Below are positions 9,915 to 22,600 of a DNA stretch of 64,000 nt, piece after piece (within the stretch, counting starts at the first letter, position 1; each line of letters opens with the position of its first letter). Below the pieces are notes generated by a model. That model saw nothing but the letters and a program-made list of their open reading frames with translations, did not search any database and was not told the origin of the DNA. The position numbers and the translations under genes are program-made. The stretch is from Limnomonas spitsbergensis (taxonomy: Eukaryota; Chlorophyta; Chlorophyceae; Chlamydomonadales), in assembly GCA_037349105.1 (NCBI GenBank), contig JAYJMM010000034.1:3038001-3102000 (forward strand). Reading direction: 5' to 3'.

Positions 9915-11483
9915 ATGGGCGCCTCGGGTACCAAGACTGCTACTAAGGCTTCCATGGAGCTCGTCCAGTCGACCATCTCGTCGCACAAGGTCGTGGTGTT
10001 CAGCAAAACGTACTGCCCCTACTGCACTAAAGCCAAGAGCTCCTTGCAGCGCTACTTGAAGCCAAGCCAGTACTTTGTCATGGAGGTGGGACCCTTACAG
10101 CATGATGGTACCAAATCCTCCCATCATGGCACCAGCATATGATGGTGCCAGCTTCCCCACATGGCACCAGAGGATGGCGTTACCGATAACCGATACCGAA
10201 TCTCAGATGATTCCTGGCTGAACTTGAATAAAAACCTGGCTGGGACTAGGACCTTACAGGGCTCTCCAAAAGCCTGAGAACTCTGAAATTTCTGAACAAC
10301 GGTAGGTGCATGGCAGCTTGACTACGGGCTGCATTTCACTAGAATGCTGTGCAGGGAGACGCTTAGCTTTGTAGATGTGCCTCCGGTGGCAGGCTGACCC
10401 CATATGGGCTCCTTGCTATTCTCATGGCACTGTCATGATGACAGTCTCATGCCTTCCCGCGCTCCGTTACCATCCTCCATTTCCCTCCCTTGCTGAAGGG
10501 ATGCAGCATGCCTTGCATACCAGCAACCAAATTTAGGTGTACCAGTCTATCTTTGGGGGGGTACGTGAGGTCATATCTGGGGCTGTGTTGGACCAGGCAT
10601 GACCGGCCTACCTCCAGTGGCCCAGGGAACAGGGCTTGATGCGTAAGGTTCCCCTGGCCGCATGCCAATCAGCATATTTAGTGTAGTTAAAACATAACCT
10701 TAGTTTAAATAAAGCATATAGTATGCTGTAGGCAGTGCATCTCTGCCCAGCTAGGAGTCTCCCTTCATTTTGTAGCCTGCCCCTGTGCCCGATTGGGACC
10801 AAACCTTGACCAGGCTACAGACACAGGCCCAAGCAGCAGTGCTAATTGGGTGGAGAGGTTTTACAGGGACTGGGTGAACGGAGTAAACCCTAAACCCTGA
10901 ACCCTAAACCTTGACCAGGCCCAAGTTGCAGTGCTCGCTGGCTGGCCGCGCCACAGAGGCCAGGTGAAAGCTTAAGCAAAGCTGGCCTGTAGCCGAACCA
11001 CGGACACAAAGACAGACACAGGCCACAAATAACACTCAACTGCCGCCCCCCCTCCCTCTCTCTCGCGCGCACACAGCTGGAGTCAAGAGATGACTGCAAC
11101 GATCTGCAAGGCGCCCTCGCTGAAATGACCGGGGGGAGCTCTGTGCCTCGTGTCTTTGTCGGAGGAAAATTCATTGGTGGGTTGCACTGCGTAGTTCAGC
11201 GCGCTTCAGCTGAAATCTGCTTCCGTAATTCATGGCGAGAGGCCGAGGGGGCTGGTGTCGCAAGACCCTATGCTGGTCGGAACACTGGCCGTGGGCGGAT
11301 CGAAAAAAATTCTCTCCATTCCTTAAATTACCCCTGTCCCCTAAATTCTGGGGACTCGTCCTAAGCGCCCGTTCCCTAAATTCTCTCATGCTCTTACGAT
11401 GCCCAGGTGGAGGGGACGATACGGCGCGGCTGGCGGGAAGTGGGGAGCTGAAGACCATGCTGGAACAAGCTGGGGCTCTTTAG
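9915..11483 (+). CDS. Glutaredoxin, dithiol CPYC type, 3 exons
   Basis: This is a glutathione-dependent disulfide oxidoreductase. Exons: 9915-10085, 11077-11176, 11407-11483, all GT-AG and in phase, encoding 115 aa. The active site is C34-P-Y-C37 in KVVVFSKTYCPYCTKAK. The cis-proline segment SSVPRVFVGGKFIGGGDDT is completed across the exon 2/3 junction, where FIG and GGDDT join in phase 1. The C-terminus is ELKTMLEQAGAL. Length matches the classic single-domain class I family (about 105-120 aa). The N-terminus is only about 13 residues longer than the core and shows no clear targeting peptide, so a cytosolic location is likely (inference). Exon 1 ends after YFVME, as in related proteins. Intron 1 is almost 1 kb and holds copies of the SINE-like family. 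Confidence 0.95.
10086..11076 (+). other. Glutaredoxin intron 1 with dispersed repeats
   Basis: It carries partial copies of the SINE-like family at about 10580-10650, 10745-10855 and 10900-10985, recognisable by GACCAAACCTTGACCAGGCT-like cores. A short telomere-like CCCTAAACCCTGAACCCTAA tract sits at about 10885. Near 10095-10185, ATGATGGTACCA/ATGGCACCAG is repeated several times. Confidence 0.55.
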
Positions 11484-12159
11484 CTTGTCATCACCGACGC
11501 AGTGGCACCATGCTGAGCAAGAGCAGGATGCTGGATCTGTTAAAAAAATGGGCAGAGAGACGTTGCCGGTCCAAATTTTGTGGCGGCTGACCTTCAGTAG
11601 GCCTCATTGGTACCTGTTGTTTATCGTCTTCTGCCACTCCTAGGCTGGGGGGGGGCAAAGTCTGAACCTGAAGCCCGAAGCCTGAGCAGCTTGGGCAGCT
11701 TTTGTCCAATCAGGGGTCCCCTGGATTGCCCCTTGTCCAATGTCGCAGTTCCTTATGCGAGGGATTTCTCACATCGGCGCCCTGCTGAAAGTGCTCGGCC
11801 GCGAAGGTGCCCAACTATCGGGTTAGGATTGAGGCGAATATACCGTAAATGCATATCGTGTAAAAGTGGAGGGTATCCACCCAGGTATCCATCCGCTTAA
11901 CGCGTATCCCGCATCTTGTGATACTTTCATCCCGCTGTAAGTCAATTATGTGATCCCCCTGGGCCCTGCTGAAAATGGCTTGCCCGCATGGGCGCTGAAC
12001 TGTCTGTGGATGGGAGAAACCCTCTGGGAGTAACAGAAACAGGCGAAGAGGTATCATGCAAGTACGTTGTCTAGAATTTACGCCTGCTTGGACTGTGACT
12101 TCATGTGACCACACCCACCTAGTATTTGGTGACATAGTCTCTGGTCTTCGCTCGCTGTC
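11484..12159. other. Intergenic; no gene seen
   Basis: It contains solo fragments of the LINE 3'-end repeat (GGGCCCTGCTGAAAATGGCT-like at about 11960 and CCCTGCTGAAAGTGCTCGGC at about 11780). No exon with recognisable protein coding is visible. Confidence 0.4.
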
Positions 12160-13465
12160 CTAGCGTATTTAGGGCTTGTACCGGTTTACAGGCACATGTC
12201 CCATACATCAACTTTGATGCATTGTTGGACTGTCAATAACGTTACACGTCTGGGCCCGCTCAAAGCTCGGCCGCGTGGGCGCCCAACTGTTCAGAAGGGA
12301 GAAAAGAAGAAACTGAAAGGAAGAGGGGGGGAAGGAACAAAAGGAAAGGCCGGGAAGGCAAAGAAGACCAAGTCCGACACCTGAGTTCCACAAGAGAGCA
12401 GCCCTGAAAAAAGCCTCTCAAAAAAACGCCACAAAAGCGAGCGTACCCCACCCCTGCTTGGCCGCGAGGGCGCCCCACTGATCAGAAGGGAGAATAGAAG
12501 AAACTAAAAAGGGGGCAAACAACAACAACAACATACAAAAATAGGACAAAAATAGAAGGCCGCAAAAGCAAGTGCATCCCACCCCTGCTCAGCCTGAAAC
12601 AGCTAGTGGAAGTTAGTGGCAGCGCCCGGAGGACCTGCCCACCCCCGCTCTTATAAATGCTCCCTGACACTGGGGCACTGGAAGCAAACATGTAGCGCAT
12701 CCTCCACCTGCTCGCTACCCCCCCGTGCCCAAGACCGCTGGCAGCAGCGTGCCTCTCGCCGCTGACCGTTGCGCCGTCCTCTGGTATCAGCCGTGCTGAT
12801 CGCGCCGAGCCACAGTCGCAAATTTATGCGCACGCAAGCACACTCCCTCTGGCTAGTGCGGCTCCTGGCTTGCGCCAGCACGGCATCCGCCGTGGACTGG
12901 AACCAGGCGCGGTAGGTCGCCGCAGATCTGTGCTCGGTGGTGGGGTCCTTGGGGCCCCACCGCCGCTTGCGTCCAGCTGTGCCTGCTCGTAGCCTCGTAG
13001 GCTGCATCAACGAGTGCCAACACCTCTGTGACGGGTAGGCGTTGTAGGGCAGCTGCTTCCTCGCGCAAGGTGTGGGTGGCTGCCCCCCGATCCAGCTCCT
13101 CTAATGCACCCAGCAGATCAGAGCACCAGGTGCGGCCGCCAGTGCCCTGGCTGACTGCAAGCTGCATATCTGCTGCCATGGCTTGAGCCATGAGAGGGCT
13201 GTATTGCTGTGCCGCCGGTGCCACCGTTGCATTATAGAAGCAGAGGATATGGGTCAACCAGTCTCGCTTTAGTGGCTGGAGCTGCAGCTCTCTCAGGACT
13301 CCCCAACTGGCAGCTGATGCAGGCAGCCCCGCAGCCTGGCGTAGGTGCTGAAGCAAGCTGGACAGCATTTTGCTGTAGAGACATTGCCGCGGCCGAAGGT
13401 GGCTGGTGGCCCACACCACGTCGCCGTAGTTGGCCGCAGGCGCTGCGTACAGCTGGACTGTAAAC
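12160..13465 (-). mobile_element. 5'-truncated LINE-like (non-LTR) retrotransposon, copy 1
   Basis: Read on the minus strand, 13465 to about 12640 encodes the region C-terminal to a reverse transcriptase, now in broken frames. It includes NYGDVVWATSHLRP, LLQHLRQAAGLPASAASWG and a terminal segment VEDALHVCFQCPSVRE that resembles the Cys/His end of LINE ORF2 proteins. It is followed by a 3' UTR with pyrimidine-rich blocks and GTTGTTGTTG runs, then the box found solo elsewhere (GGGCGCCCACGCGGCCGAGC) and a tail with GCATGGGACATGTGCCC-like sequence. The 58.2-59.3 kb copy aligns over the same parts. The assignment to non-LTR elements is inferred from these C-terminal features; the catalytic RT motifs are absent. 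Confidence 0.65.
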
Positions 13466-16400
13466 ATTTCAGAAAAACTTCACACTCCAAGGCGACTGGT
13501 CTTACTCTATCACAAAAGGTTTACCAGGATAGGAGCGGCGATTGGAGGGTCTTGGATCGTTTATTTGTAGGAGATCCGTCTACTTAAGTCTTGTTGCATG
13601 GAGGGCCTCCGTAGCCCACGTCATATCAGGTAAGAACCAGGGGGTAAGAACGGTGTATACCCGCTGGGCCCTGCTGAATGCCCGGCCATTTCCCATGTGA
13701 ACAGTTGACCGCCCGCGCCACCGAGCCTTCTTGAGCAGGGCCCAGAGGTGAAGCGTCATTGACTGTCATTGTACCGTGTGTCATACGCTCTCTGGTCATA
13801 CAATATTTTTCCGTACCAGGTTTACTACCGGTATTTTAAGAATCTCATTCAAGCCGGGACGGATTTTGTGCAAATACAACATTTTGTCCTGCAGTGCTGC
13901 AGTGTGTGTCAAGTTTTGTGTTATGATGTCCGTTTGAGTGTTGACTGGAAAAGCAAACAACATTGTTCTTGATGTCTGGAAACAATGCTCTCTCTGGATG
14001 GATGGATGCTTAAACTCTGTCGTCTGTGCCTCTTACCTCTGCTCAGTGCTGACAGCATGTGAATTTTATACAGTCCATCAGAGCATCACATTCGATGCAT
14101 GGGACGTGCTTGTTAAGGCGTAAACCGGTACAGGTACTTGATACGCATAGCGTGTCCAGTGGCCCCCAGCACACGTTGGGCGTGCGACAATACTTTGCAT
14201 GGCAGTCCTGTTACTGGGAAAAGGTGTTTAAGCCAAACCGCAAAGATGGATTATGTAGCTTGGAAGAAATAGATGCCATGCCATTGCGCGTGCAACAATC
14301 ATAATAATCTTCCGGTATATGGAGCATGTGGAGTATCGGTAAGTTGCCTGTAGTAAAACAAGCATGAGCCGTGAGGCTGTGTCCCCACTTGCTTACGCAT
14401 AGCGCACAGTAACAGCTGGTATAGTGAGGGGACTGCGGCCATTATGATCTGAAAGCGCGACATGGCTCGTGTCATGACCTTGCATGGCCCCCTCGTCGTT
14501 GGGTTTTGAAGGCATGACAAGTGCGTATACAGCCATGCAACTTCGTCATGCAAGAGATTACGGATGGGTCGGATTTGCCTCGAGTTGGGAGCTACGAGGA
14601 TTATGGGCCCGCTGGATACTTCGGCAGGCCCAGCTGCCGGTCTGTCTCTCAGTCATTCTCTCTTGCAGATGACGTGCGCAACGCTCTACCGATTTTCGTT
14701 TTGCGCGCAGAAGCACCTCTGATAACTTGTCGTTCCAGGCCATAACAGTGCAGAACTGTACAGATCAGGGGGCACAGACCGTCCTGCCATGTGATGTCAC
14801 AAAACTGCGAGAGGTGTTGCGATGCGGAACCGGGGGAAAGATGATGATAGATGATGCTATGTTCCCCTGCGCCACCCACCCTCGTATGAGGGACGTACTC
14901 TCAACTGGTGACCTGGATTATTCAGGCCAGGGATGCCTCGCTCCCTAATTAGTTCAAGCCCAGGTACCACTGTACCAGCGAGGGTTCAGAGCCACGCGAT
15001 ACATCTGACTGCAACGTTGTCAGCTGGCAGTATGCACAATATAATCTAGCGCCCAATTAATCCGTGAAACCAATCACTCACTTCGTTCGACGTACCGCAC
15101 CGGTGCACAAGATATTTTGGCCAAACCGTTCAATCGTTCATCCTCGTTCTTCCACAGCCACATGAGCCATCCGACCCCTTCCAAGGTCAGTGCCAAGTGA
15201 TCGTGAGCTTAAATGCAGCACCTCATGCTGGAGCTGAGACTCCCGGGACGACCATGCAGCCATTCAGATGTCCTTGGGAGTACCGCATCAGATTCTTATG
15301 CATCCATTCCTCTGGGAAGCTGTCGTAAACATTACGTTCATTTTAGCATGCACTGGACCACCTTTGAGGGGATAGCGGGTTGGCCACCAATGAGCCGAGT
15401 TACGTAACCAATTCTTGACCGGCCAACGCCTGGTTGCCTCAGTCTGTGCAGGGCTTCCTGCACTCTCAGCCACAGGCCTTCGGCTACAGCAGGATGTGGC
15501 TGGAGCAGACTGATATGAACATAGGACAACACTCCCGCCACAGGGATTCTGACACTTTTCCCGAAGCCCCACTGCCAGTCCCCCCCCCCCCCTCAGCCAT
15601 CACCTGTCATAGCAGGGATCTACCGAAGAATTGACATTATACCCCCATTCCTAGGGCTGTAACGAAAGCCCTGGTTGTAGCAGCTGTGATCCAACCCTGC
15701 CGCCATAAGCATTGTCCTCACTCAGCAGGCGCTGTGAAATGGCTGCTTGATGCCATCTCCCGGGTTTCCATAGGGTTTACGGGCTTCAAGGGTTCAGGGT
15801 CGACAGGATTGAAGGCTACCAAGCAGCTCTCCATCCTTATCCCCATGACCCAGCATGCAATCTAAGTCGACTCCGATCAATTCCCATGCCATTTTGTGCC
15901 CATACCAAGATTTGATGTCCATTCAAATTTGTGTCCATACTGATCTATCAGCTACCGATGTGCCTCTGCTGCTGCTGCCAGCAAGCAATTTCCTCCACAC
16001 ATCTAAGTGGGGGGGGGATCTGAGTTGACGCCTCCAGGTGTCAACTCAGATCCCTCCCCACACCTGTGATTTCAGCCCCCAAGATATCAGCCCCAATGCT
16101 TCCATTGCTTCGGTTGCGTATATAGATTCACCCCCCCACTTGAAGACCTCCCACATGAATATAAGATATATCCCTCCTCTATCTCTTTCCTGTCGTGTGC
16201 GCCGGAGAGCCACCCTATAGCGTAGCCTGCCAGCTGCCTGCCCTTCTGAGCTCTTGGCTCAGACTGACCAGCGCCCCCAGCAGCCTAGTTTCTGAGACAA
16301 TGCGGATCTATGCGGATCTTGGTGCTGACCCGAGCAACTTGGGCAGACAGATGAGCAGCCACGGCTGGGCCTATGGGATCAAACTTTCACTGGCCTGAAG

Positions 16401-16641
16401 CCGGAGACCTAAGCAGCATGGCTTGCTGTACTAGCCCGCCCCCCCTGGGCCGTAGGCCCTGTTGTAGCTAACTTGCAGCTGACTTGTAGCTGAACCACTA
16501 TATAGAATAACAGTGGAGTGGAATCCATCATCAAACCCTGAACACCCCGTGCCCCCCTCATCAATACAGTGTGACCTTACCCCCCTCTCTTTTCCTGTGA
16601 TGATACAGTGTGCCCCAACCTCCCACTCTTTTCCCGTGACG
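13466..16641. other. Intergenic region; no gene that I can support
   Basis: Solo LINE 3'-end fragments lie at about 13660-13770 and 14075-14140. An exon-like stretch at 14555-14640 encoding DLPRVGSYEDYGPAGYFGRP has plausible splice sites but leads quickly to stops, and I cannot place it in a gene. SINE-like family sequence sits at about 16385-16500, directly before the cytochrome b561 gene. Confidence 0.4.
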
Positions 16642-19600
16642 ATGCAGTGGGTCATGGGGCCGCCGGCGCCCCGCTGGATGGCGATCGTGGCTCGAATCCT
16701 GATGCTGACTGCCATTTTCTTGGTCGGCCACTGGGTCAACGCCTACCTGGGAGGGGTGAGCAACAGATGGGATGGAACATTTGTGGCCTGTAAGATGGCC
16801 TATTTGTTTCTGCGTACAATCACTTAAACAATGAGCAACTGGTGCCATGGAAGGGCACTGACCAAGCTGGGTTTGGGTTTAGAGTTGGGGTTGGGGTTGA
16901 TGGCTGTGGTTTATGGTTTGGGCTTAGGTTTGGGTTTAAGATTAAGGTTAATGGTTTGGGATTAAGGTTTGGGTCATTGGTTTGGGGTCATGGCTTCAGT
17001 TCGAAGAGCCAGGCGACGCAGCTATGTATACATGGTGCATGGCTGTACGTCTGTGTTCATCTTAATCATGTTGCAGTGCACACTGGACTATCTACGGGTG
17101 GCCGCCTGGCGGCCCCATTGCTGGGCTGACCGGGACTAAACCTTGACCGGCCTGTGGCCTGAGGCTCAAGCAGCAGGGTACTTGCTGCCCGTAGCCCTGT
17201 AAGCTGTGAGCCGCGTTGTAGGTCAATCGAAGCACACATTCATTTAATGCTGGATCTATCGGCTGGAAGTGTGTAATGGAAATGCCAGCACAGTGAGCCT
17301 GGACTGGGGGGATCGAGTTCTCGAACTGTCTTGAATTTAATTTTGGTTTTTAATTAAAATCCACGACGGGCAATATTCGCAGGCTGCAGTCCTCGTTTTA
17401 CTTGGCTTGCAAGATCAGGGACCCTGTGTGATCTGAGTATTCATTGGAAACCCTAACACGAAAAAGGGCACAACTGCTGCATGGAGCAAAGGGGAAAAAC
17501 GATGTTCAGGTTCTGGATCTCCTTGTACCGTACCTGATATCCAACCGTGTTTTTAAAACAAACATATAAATCAATGGTGCCAATGATTTTGCCTCTTACC
17601 TGTTACTGAATAGAGGGTTAGTATTCCAGGAACTGTTTTCATTTATTAAACTATTTATTCATTTGTAAACATTTGTTTTAAGAATCACAGTTTCAGAGTT
17701 CAGGGTTCAGGTCACGCTGTTTCTAGCGCAGCCCTTGTGATTACAGAACACACGGTCGACCCACCTGCTGAGGTTTCATTTGAGCCCGTTACAACCGATC
17801 ACTGCACCGGCTGCCCGTCCTCACACCCAGTCACAAAGTTTGGGTGAAGGGGTTCACCCCCCCCTATCCTACATTGACATCGTCCCCCCCCCCGCCTGCT
17901 CAGGGTTTCATTTGACCCGCCCACCGCCCCCAGGTTTCATTTGGGCCCGTTCCTGATGGCAGTGGCTGACCGTCCACACACCCATTCACACAATTATGGT
18001 GAAGGGGTTGACAACCCCAACCCGTAACCTGACCCTCCGCCAAACAACGCCCGCTCAGGTTTTCATTTTTCCCGCCCTGGGCCCCCAGGTTGCGTTTGAG
18101 CCCATTCCTGATGGCAAGGGTGGCAACGACACTGGCCGCCTTTTCAACTGGCATCCCATCCTCATGACACTCGCTTTCGCGGTCTTCATGTCGGAAGCCA
18201 TTCTGGCCTACCAGTCCCCTCTCCTACCTTGGCTGACCAGGTGAGCTGTTTCTTTCCATGTCCATATCATCCGAGGGCTGTACTCAGTGAATCACAGATG
18301 TACATCTTGATGTGCAGCTGTGCGCAGTGATGTACAGTTGTACTTCACAATATGCAGCTGTGCGCAAGATGTACAGTTGCTGAACACGTTGTGCAGCTGT
18401 GCACAGTGATGTACAGTTGTGCATCACGATGTATAGCTGTGCACAGTGATGTACAGTTGTGCATCACAATGTGTAGCTGTGCACAGTGATGTACAGTTGT
18501 GCATCACGATGTGTAGCTGTGCACAGTGATGTACAGTTGTACATCACAATATGCAGCTGTGTGCAAGATGTACAGTTGCTGAACACGTTGTGCAGCTGTG
18601 CACAGTGATGTACAGTTGTGCATCACGATGTATAGCTGTGCACAGTGATGTACAGTTGTACATCACAATATGCAGCTGTGCGCAAGATGTACAGTTGCTG
18701 AACACGTTGTGCAGCTGTGCACAGTGATGTACAGTTGTGCATCACGATGTTTAGCTGTGCACAGTGATGTACAGTTGTGCATCACGATGTTTAGCTGTGC
18801 ACAGTGATGTACAGTTGTGCATCACGATGTGCAGCTGTGCACAGTGATGTACAGTTGTGCATCACGATGTATAGCTGTGCACAGTGATGTACAGTTGTGC
18901 ATCACGATGTGTAGCTGTGCACAGTGATGTACAGTTGTGCATCACGATGTTTAGCTGTGCACAGTGATGTACAGTTGTGCATCACGATGTTTAGCTGTGC
19001 ACAGTGATGTACAGTTGTGCATCACGATGTGCAGCTGTGCACAGTGATGTACAGTTGTGCATCACGATGTGCAGCTGTGCACAGTGATGTACAGTTGTGC
19101 ATCACGATGTGCAGCTGTGCACAGTGATGTACAGTTGTGCATCACGATGTGTAGCTGTGCACAGTGATGTACAGTTGTGCATCACGATGTGCAGCTGTGC
19201 ACAGTGATGTACAGTTGTGCATCACGATGTGCAGCTGTGCACAGTGATGTACAGTTGTGCATCACGATGTGTAGCTGTGCACTATGATGTACAGTTGTAC
19301 ATCACAATGTGCAGCTGTACACAGTACACACGCCTTGGCGGTGGTGATGGTGGAAGTGGTTCATTCCTGCACGTATACCTTGATCTGACCTGGTGTGCTA
19401 ATTGTATGCACTTTTCAGGATTCAGGTGGCTGTAGGCCGTAGATCTTAGATCTTAGATCTTTTATCTTCATAGGCCGTAGATCATAGATCTTAGATCATA
19501 GATCTTTTATCTCAAATCTTGCTGTGAGCTCAACCAGCAAGCCCCCTGGCCATCTCCGCTGGAAAAAGACATGACATGACATGATACACCCTGGCGTCAC

Positions 19601-22600
19601 CCGTGTGTCCATGCAGGCCAAATCGCAAACTACTCCATATGACATTGCATGGTCTTGCAGCCATATGCTTGGTGGTGGGAGTCACCGTTGCGTTCAAAAG
19701 CCACACCCTCAAGCTGCCGGTGCCCACCCCGAACCTCTACTCGCCACACTCCTACCTGGGCATCGGGACGGTGTCGCTGGCAGCAGTACAGGTTGGTGGC
19801 GGCTGTACAGGTTGGGAAGTGTGGAAGCATACAACCCAATCAGGCGACGCAGGCCGCGGGGATTGGGAGGCCGAAGGTAGATGGCTTAGGGCTGAGCTTG
19901 GGGCTGGGGAATGAGGGAGAGTAGGTGATGATAGGTGTAGGGATGACGGGATGAAAGGGGGTAAGGGAGGAGAGGGGGTAAGGGAGGAGAGGTGCAGCTG
20001 GGGATCGATCAGAGACAGATGAAAGAGAAAGGCGCTTCCTCACCTGGCTGGATCTGGGTTCTCACCGAACTGGATCTAGGGATCTCACCTGACTGGATCT
20101 AGGATCTCTCCTGGCCGCGTTTGGTATGCCTCATGGCCGGATGTGGGATGGCACCTGACCAGATATGGAATCTCAACTGACCAGATGTAGGATATCAGCG
20201 GGCCGGATCCGGTATGCCCCATATTAAAACCCTGTAATGCCCCCTTGGTGCAACATCTGCCACAAGTGCGGTAGTTTTATTTTGCACCAGATCAACTTTG
20301 GCATGCCACTGAGCGGCCACCCCTGGGGGAAGGGGGATTACAAATCTTGACCGGCCTACCGCTGGTGGCCTGAGTATCAGGGTATATGCTGCCACCCGGT
20401 CCTCTCAGTCGCAAGCTGCGATAAAGTGTAGATTTGTTGCTGAGTTGTTGCTGAATTGTAGATTTGTAGCTGAGCTGTTGCTAAATTGTAGATTTGTAGC
20501 TGAGTTGCTGCTGAGTTGTAAATTGGTAGCTGAGTTGTTGCTGAGTTGTAGATTTGTAGCCGAGTTGTTGCTGATTAGTAGATTGTAGCCGAGATGTTGC
20601 TGAGAAGTAGATTTGTCTCTTGTTTGTTGCTAACTAGTATACTTGTAGCTGAGTTATTGCAGAGTTGTATATTTGTAGCTGAGGTGTGGCTGACTTGTAG
20701 ATTGGTAGCTGAGCTGAGTTGTAGATTTGTATCTGAGTTGTAGATCTGTAGCTAACGCACCCTTAAAAAGAAACAGTGCGGTGCGGCTTGAGGCCCTGTG
20801 GCTGATCTCTGATCACTAATCCCCCAGGTACAAGACAGCGCAGAAGCTTGGATATTGGTTGTATTAAGCCATGAAACTTGTACCTGAAATATTTGTCGAG
20901 GAAGATCTTTGTACTCAATTTGGATGCTTGCTTACTTTTAATTTCTTATGACACTTGACGAAACTCACAGACCCTTGTGGCCCTTCGTCCCACTGATTGT
21001 GTGGACAGGTGGTGCTTGCGCTGTCAATGTACCTCAACCCCAAGGTCACACAGAGTGACCGCATGGCGCTGGGACCCATCCATCGTTTCATGGGGATGGC
21101 CACGTGGCTGATGGGCCTCACCACGATGGCGGTGAGTGTGGACTGTGGATCCTCGCTGCATGTGTGGTGGTTGTGAAGGATTAGGGTTTCAGCTACTTAA
21201 CCCTTGACCTTGACCATAACCTAGGCCATGAGTGTGGATCCATGAGACCTGTATACCGTGATGATTGTCCGAGATCAATTTGCTAGACAACCCTAAACCC
21301 CAACCTGGGCGGTGAGTGTGGATCCTTGCTGGCTGTATAGTGGATGTTAAGGTCGAGGGTTAAGCTAGTTGACCTTTCACCTTGATACTAACCTAGTCGA
21401 TTAGGGTGGATCCTGACGGCATGTATGGCAGGTGTGAGAGTTTGGAGTTTGTCTTCTTTACCCTAAACCCTAACTTAAGCGGTGAGTGTGGATCCTCGCA
21501 GCCTGTCTAAAGGGTGTTGGGGTTGATGGTTTGTCCTTTTAACCCTTAACCCTAGCCTAGGCGGTGAGCATGGATCCTTGGGACCTGTATCGTGGGTGTG
21601 GAGTCGCTGAGACACCCGCGGGCGTTTAAGAACTCTTCAGCCTTGAAAACATCTGGTAGTGGAGCCCATAGACCATGAACATCCTGGACATCCTAAACCT
21701 CCTGATCATTCTCAAAGGCTGCATCCTGAACCCTAATCATCCAGAAGGCTGCTGCCTGGACCCTGCGCATCCTGAACCCTAATCATCCAGAAGGCTGCTG
21801 CCTGGACCCTGCGCATCCTGAAACCGAAATCCTCAAATGTGTGTGCGACTCACACTTAAACAATCCCTCCTTCTGCCGCAGACTGGCTTCCAAGAGAAGG
21901 TCACATTCATCCAGATGGGGAAGGGTCTGTCCGGAGCAGGCCTTTACACGGGGCTCGTGCGACTACCGGCGGCCACACTACTAGTGCTGGCTCTCCTGGC
22001 CATGACCGTGCTGTACCACCTGGTCAGTAGTGGTACGCACAAAGTGGTACACGGATAGGACATGAGAGCAGTTAGCAGGGGCAGTACATGCTCGGCAGTG
22101 AAGTGTGAACATGAAGTATGAACACGAAGTGTGAACATGAAAAGCATTTGCCTTGCTCTTGCCCTTGCCCTTCAGTGCCTCGCCTAGAATTGTTTGACCA
22201 GAAGTGCCTTAACGTTACCTCCACATAACCTTGATGTTACTTCCGCCCTTGTTCTTGCCCTTAGCTTGACTTGCGCTGCCGGGCCTAGAAGGGGTTAAGA
22301 CCACAAGACCTGCGGTGCCTGGCCTAGAAGGGTTTTGAACAGAAGTGCTGTGGCATTACTTGTGGTGCCCTTGCGCTTGACCTTGGCTTGACCTGCGGTG
22401 CCTGGCCTATAATTCTTGTGACCAGAAGTGCTGTGGCATTGCTTGTGGTGCCCTTGCGCTTGACCTTGGCTTGACCTGTGGTGTCTGGCCTTCTGAAAAT
22501 GTTGGGGAGTTCTTACTATCCAACGGAGCATCACATTTGGCACATGGGACATGTGCCTGAAAACCGGTACATGCACTAAATGTGCTAGGACAGCGAGCGG

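Noticed and set aside
14484..14745. Exon-like frame reading DLPRVGSYEDYGPAGYFGRP
   Set aside because: Splice-like borders exist, but every extension meets a stop soon, and no partner exon or family was found.
20826..20872. Possible extra b561 exon after CCCCCAG, reading YKTAQKLGYWLY
   Set aside because: It runs directly into a stop, and the protein is continuous without it (LAAVQ joins VVLALSMYLNP as expected for helix 4).
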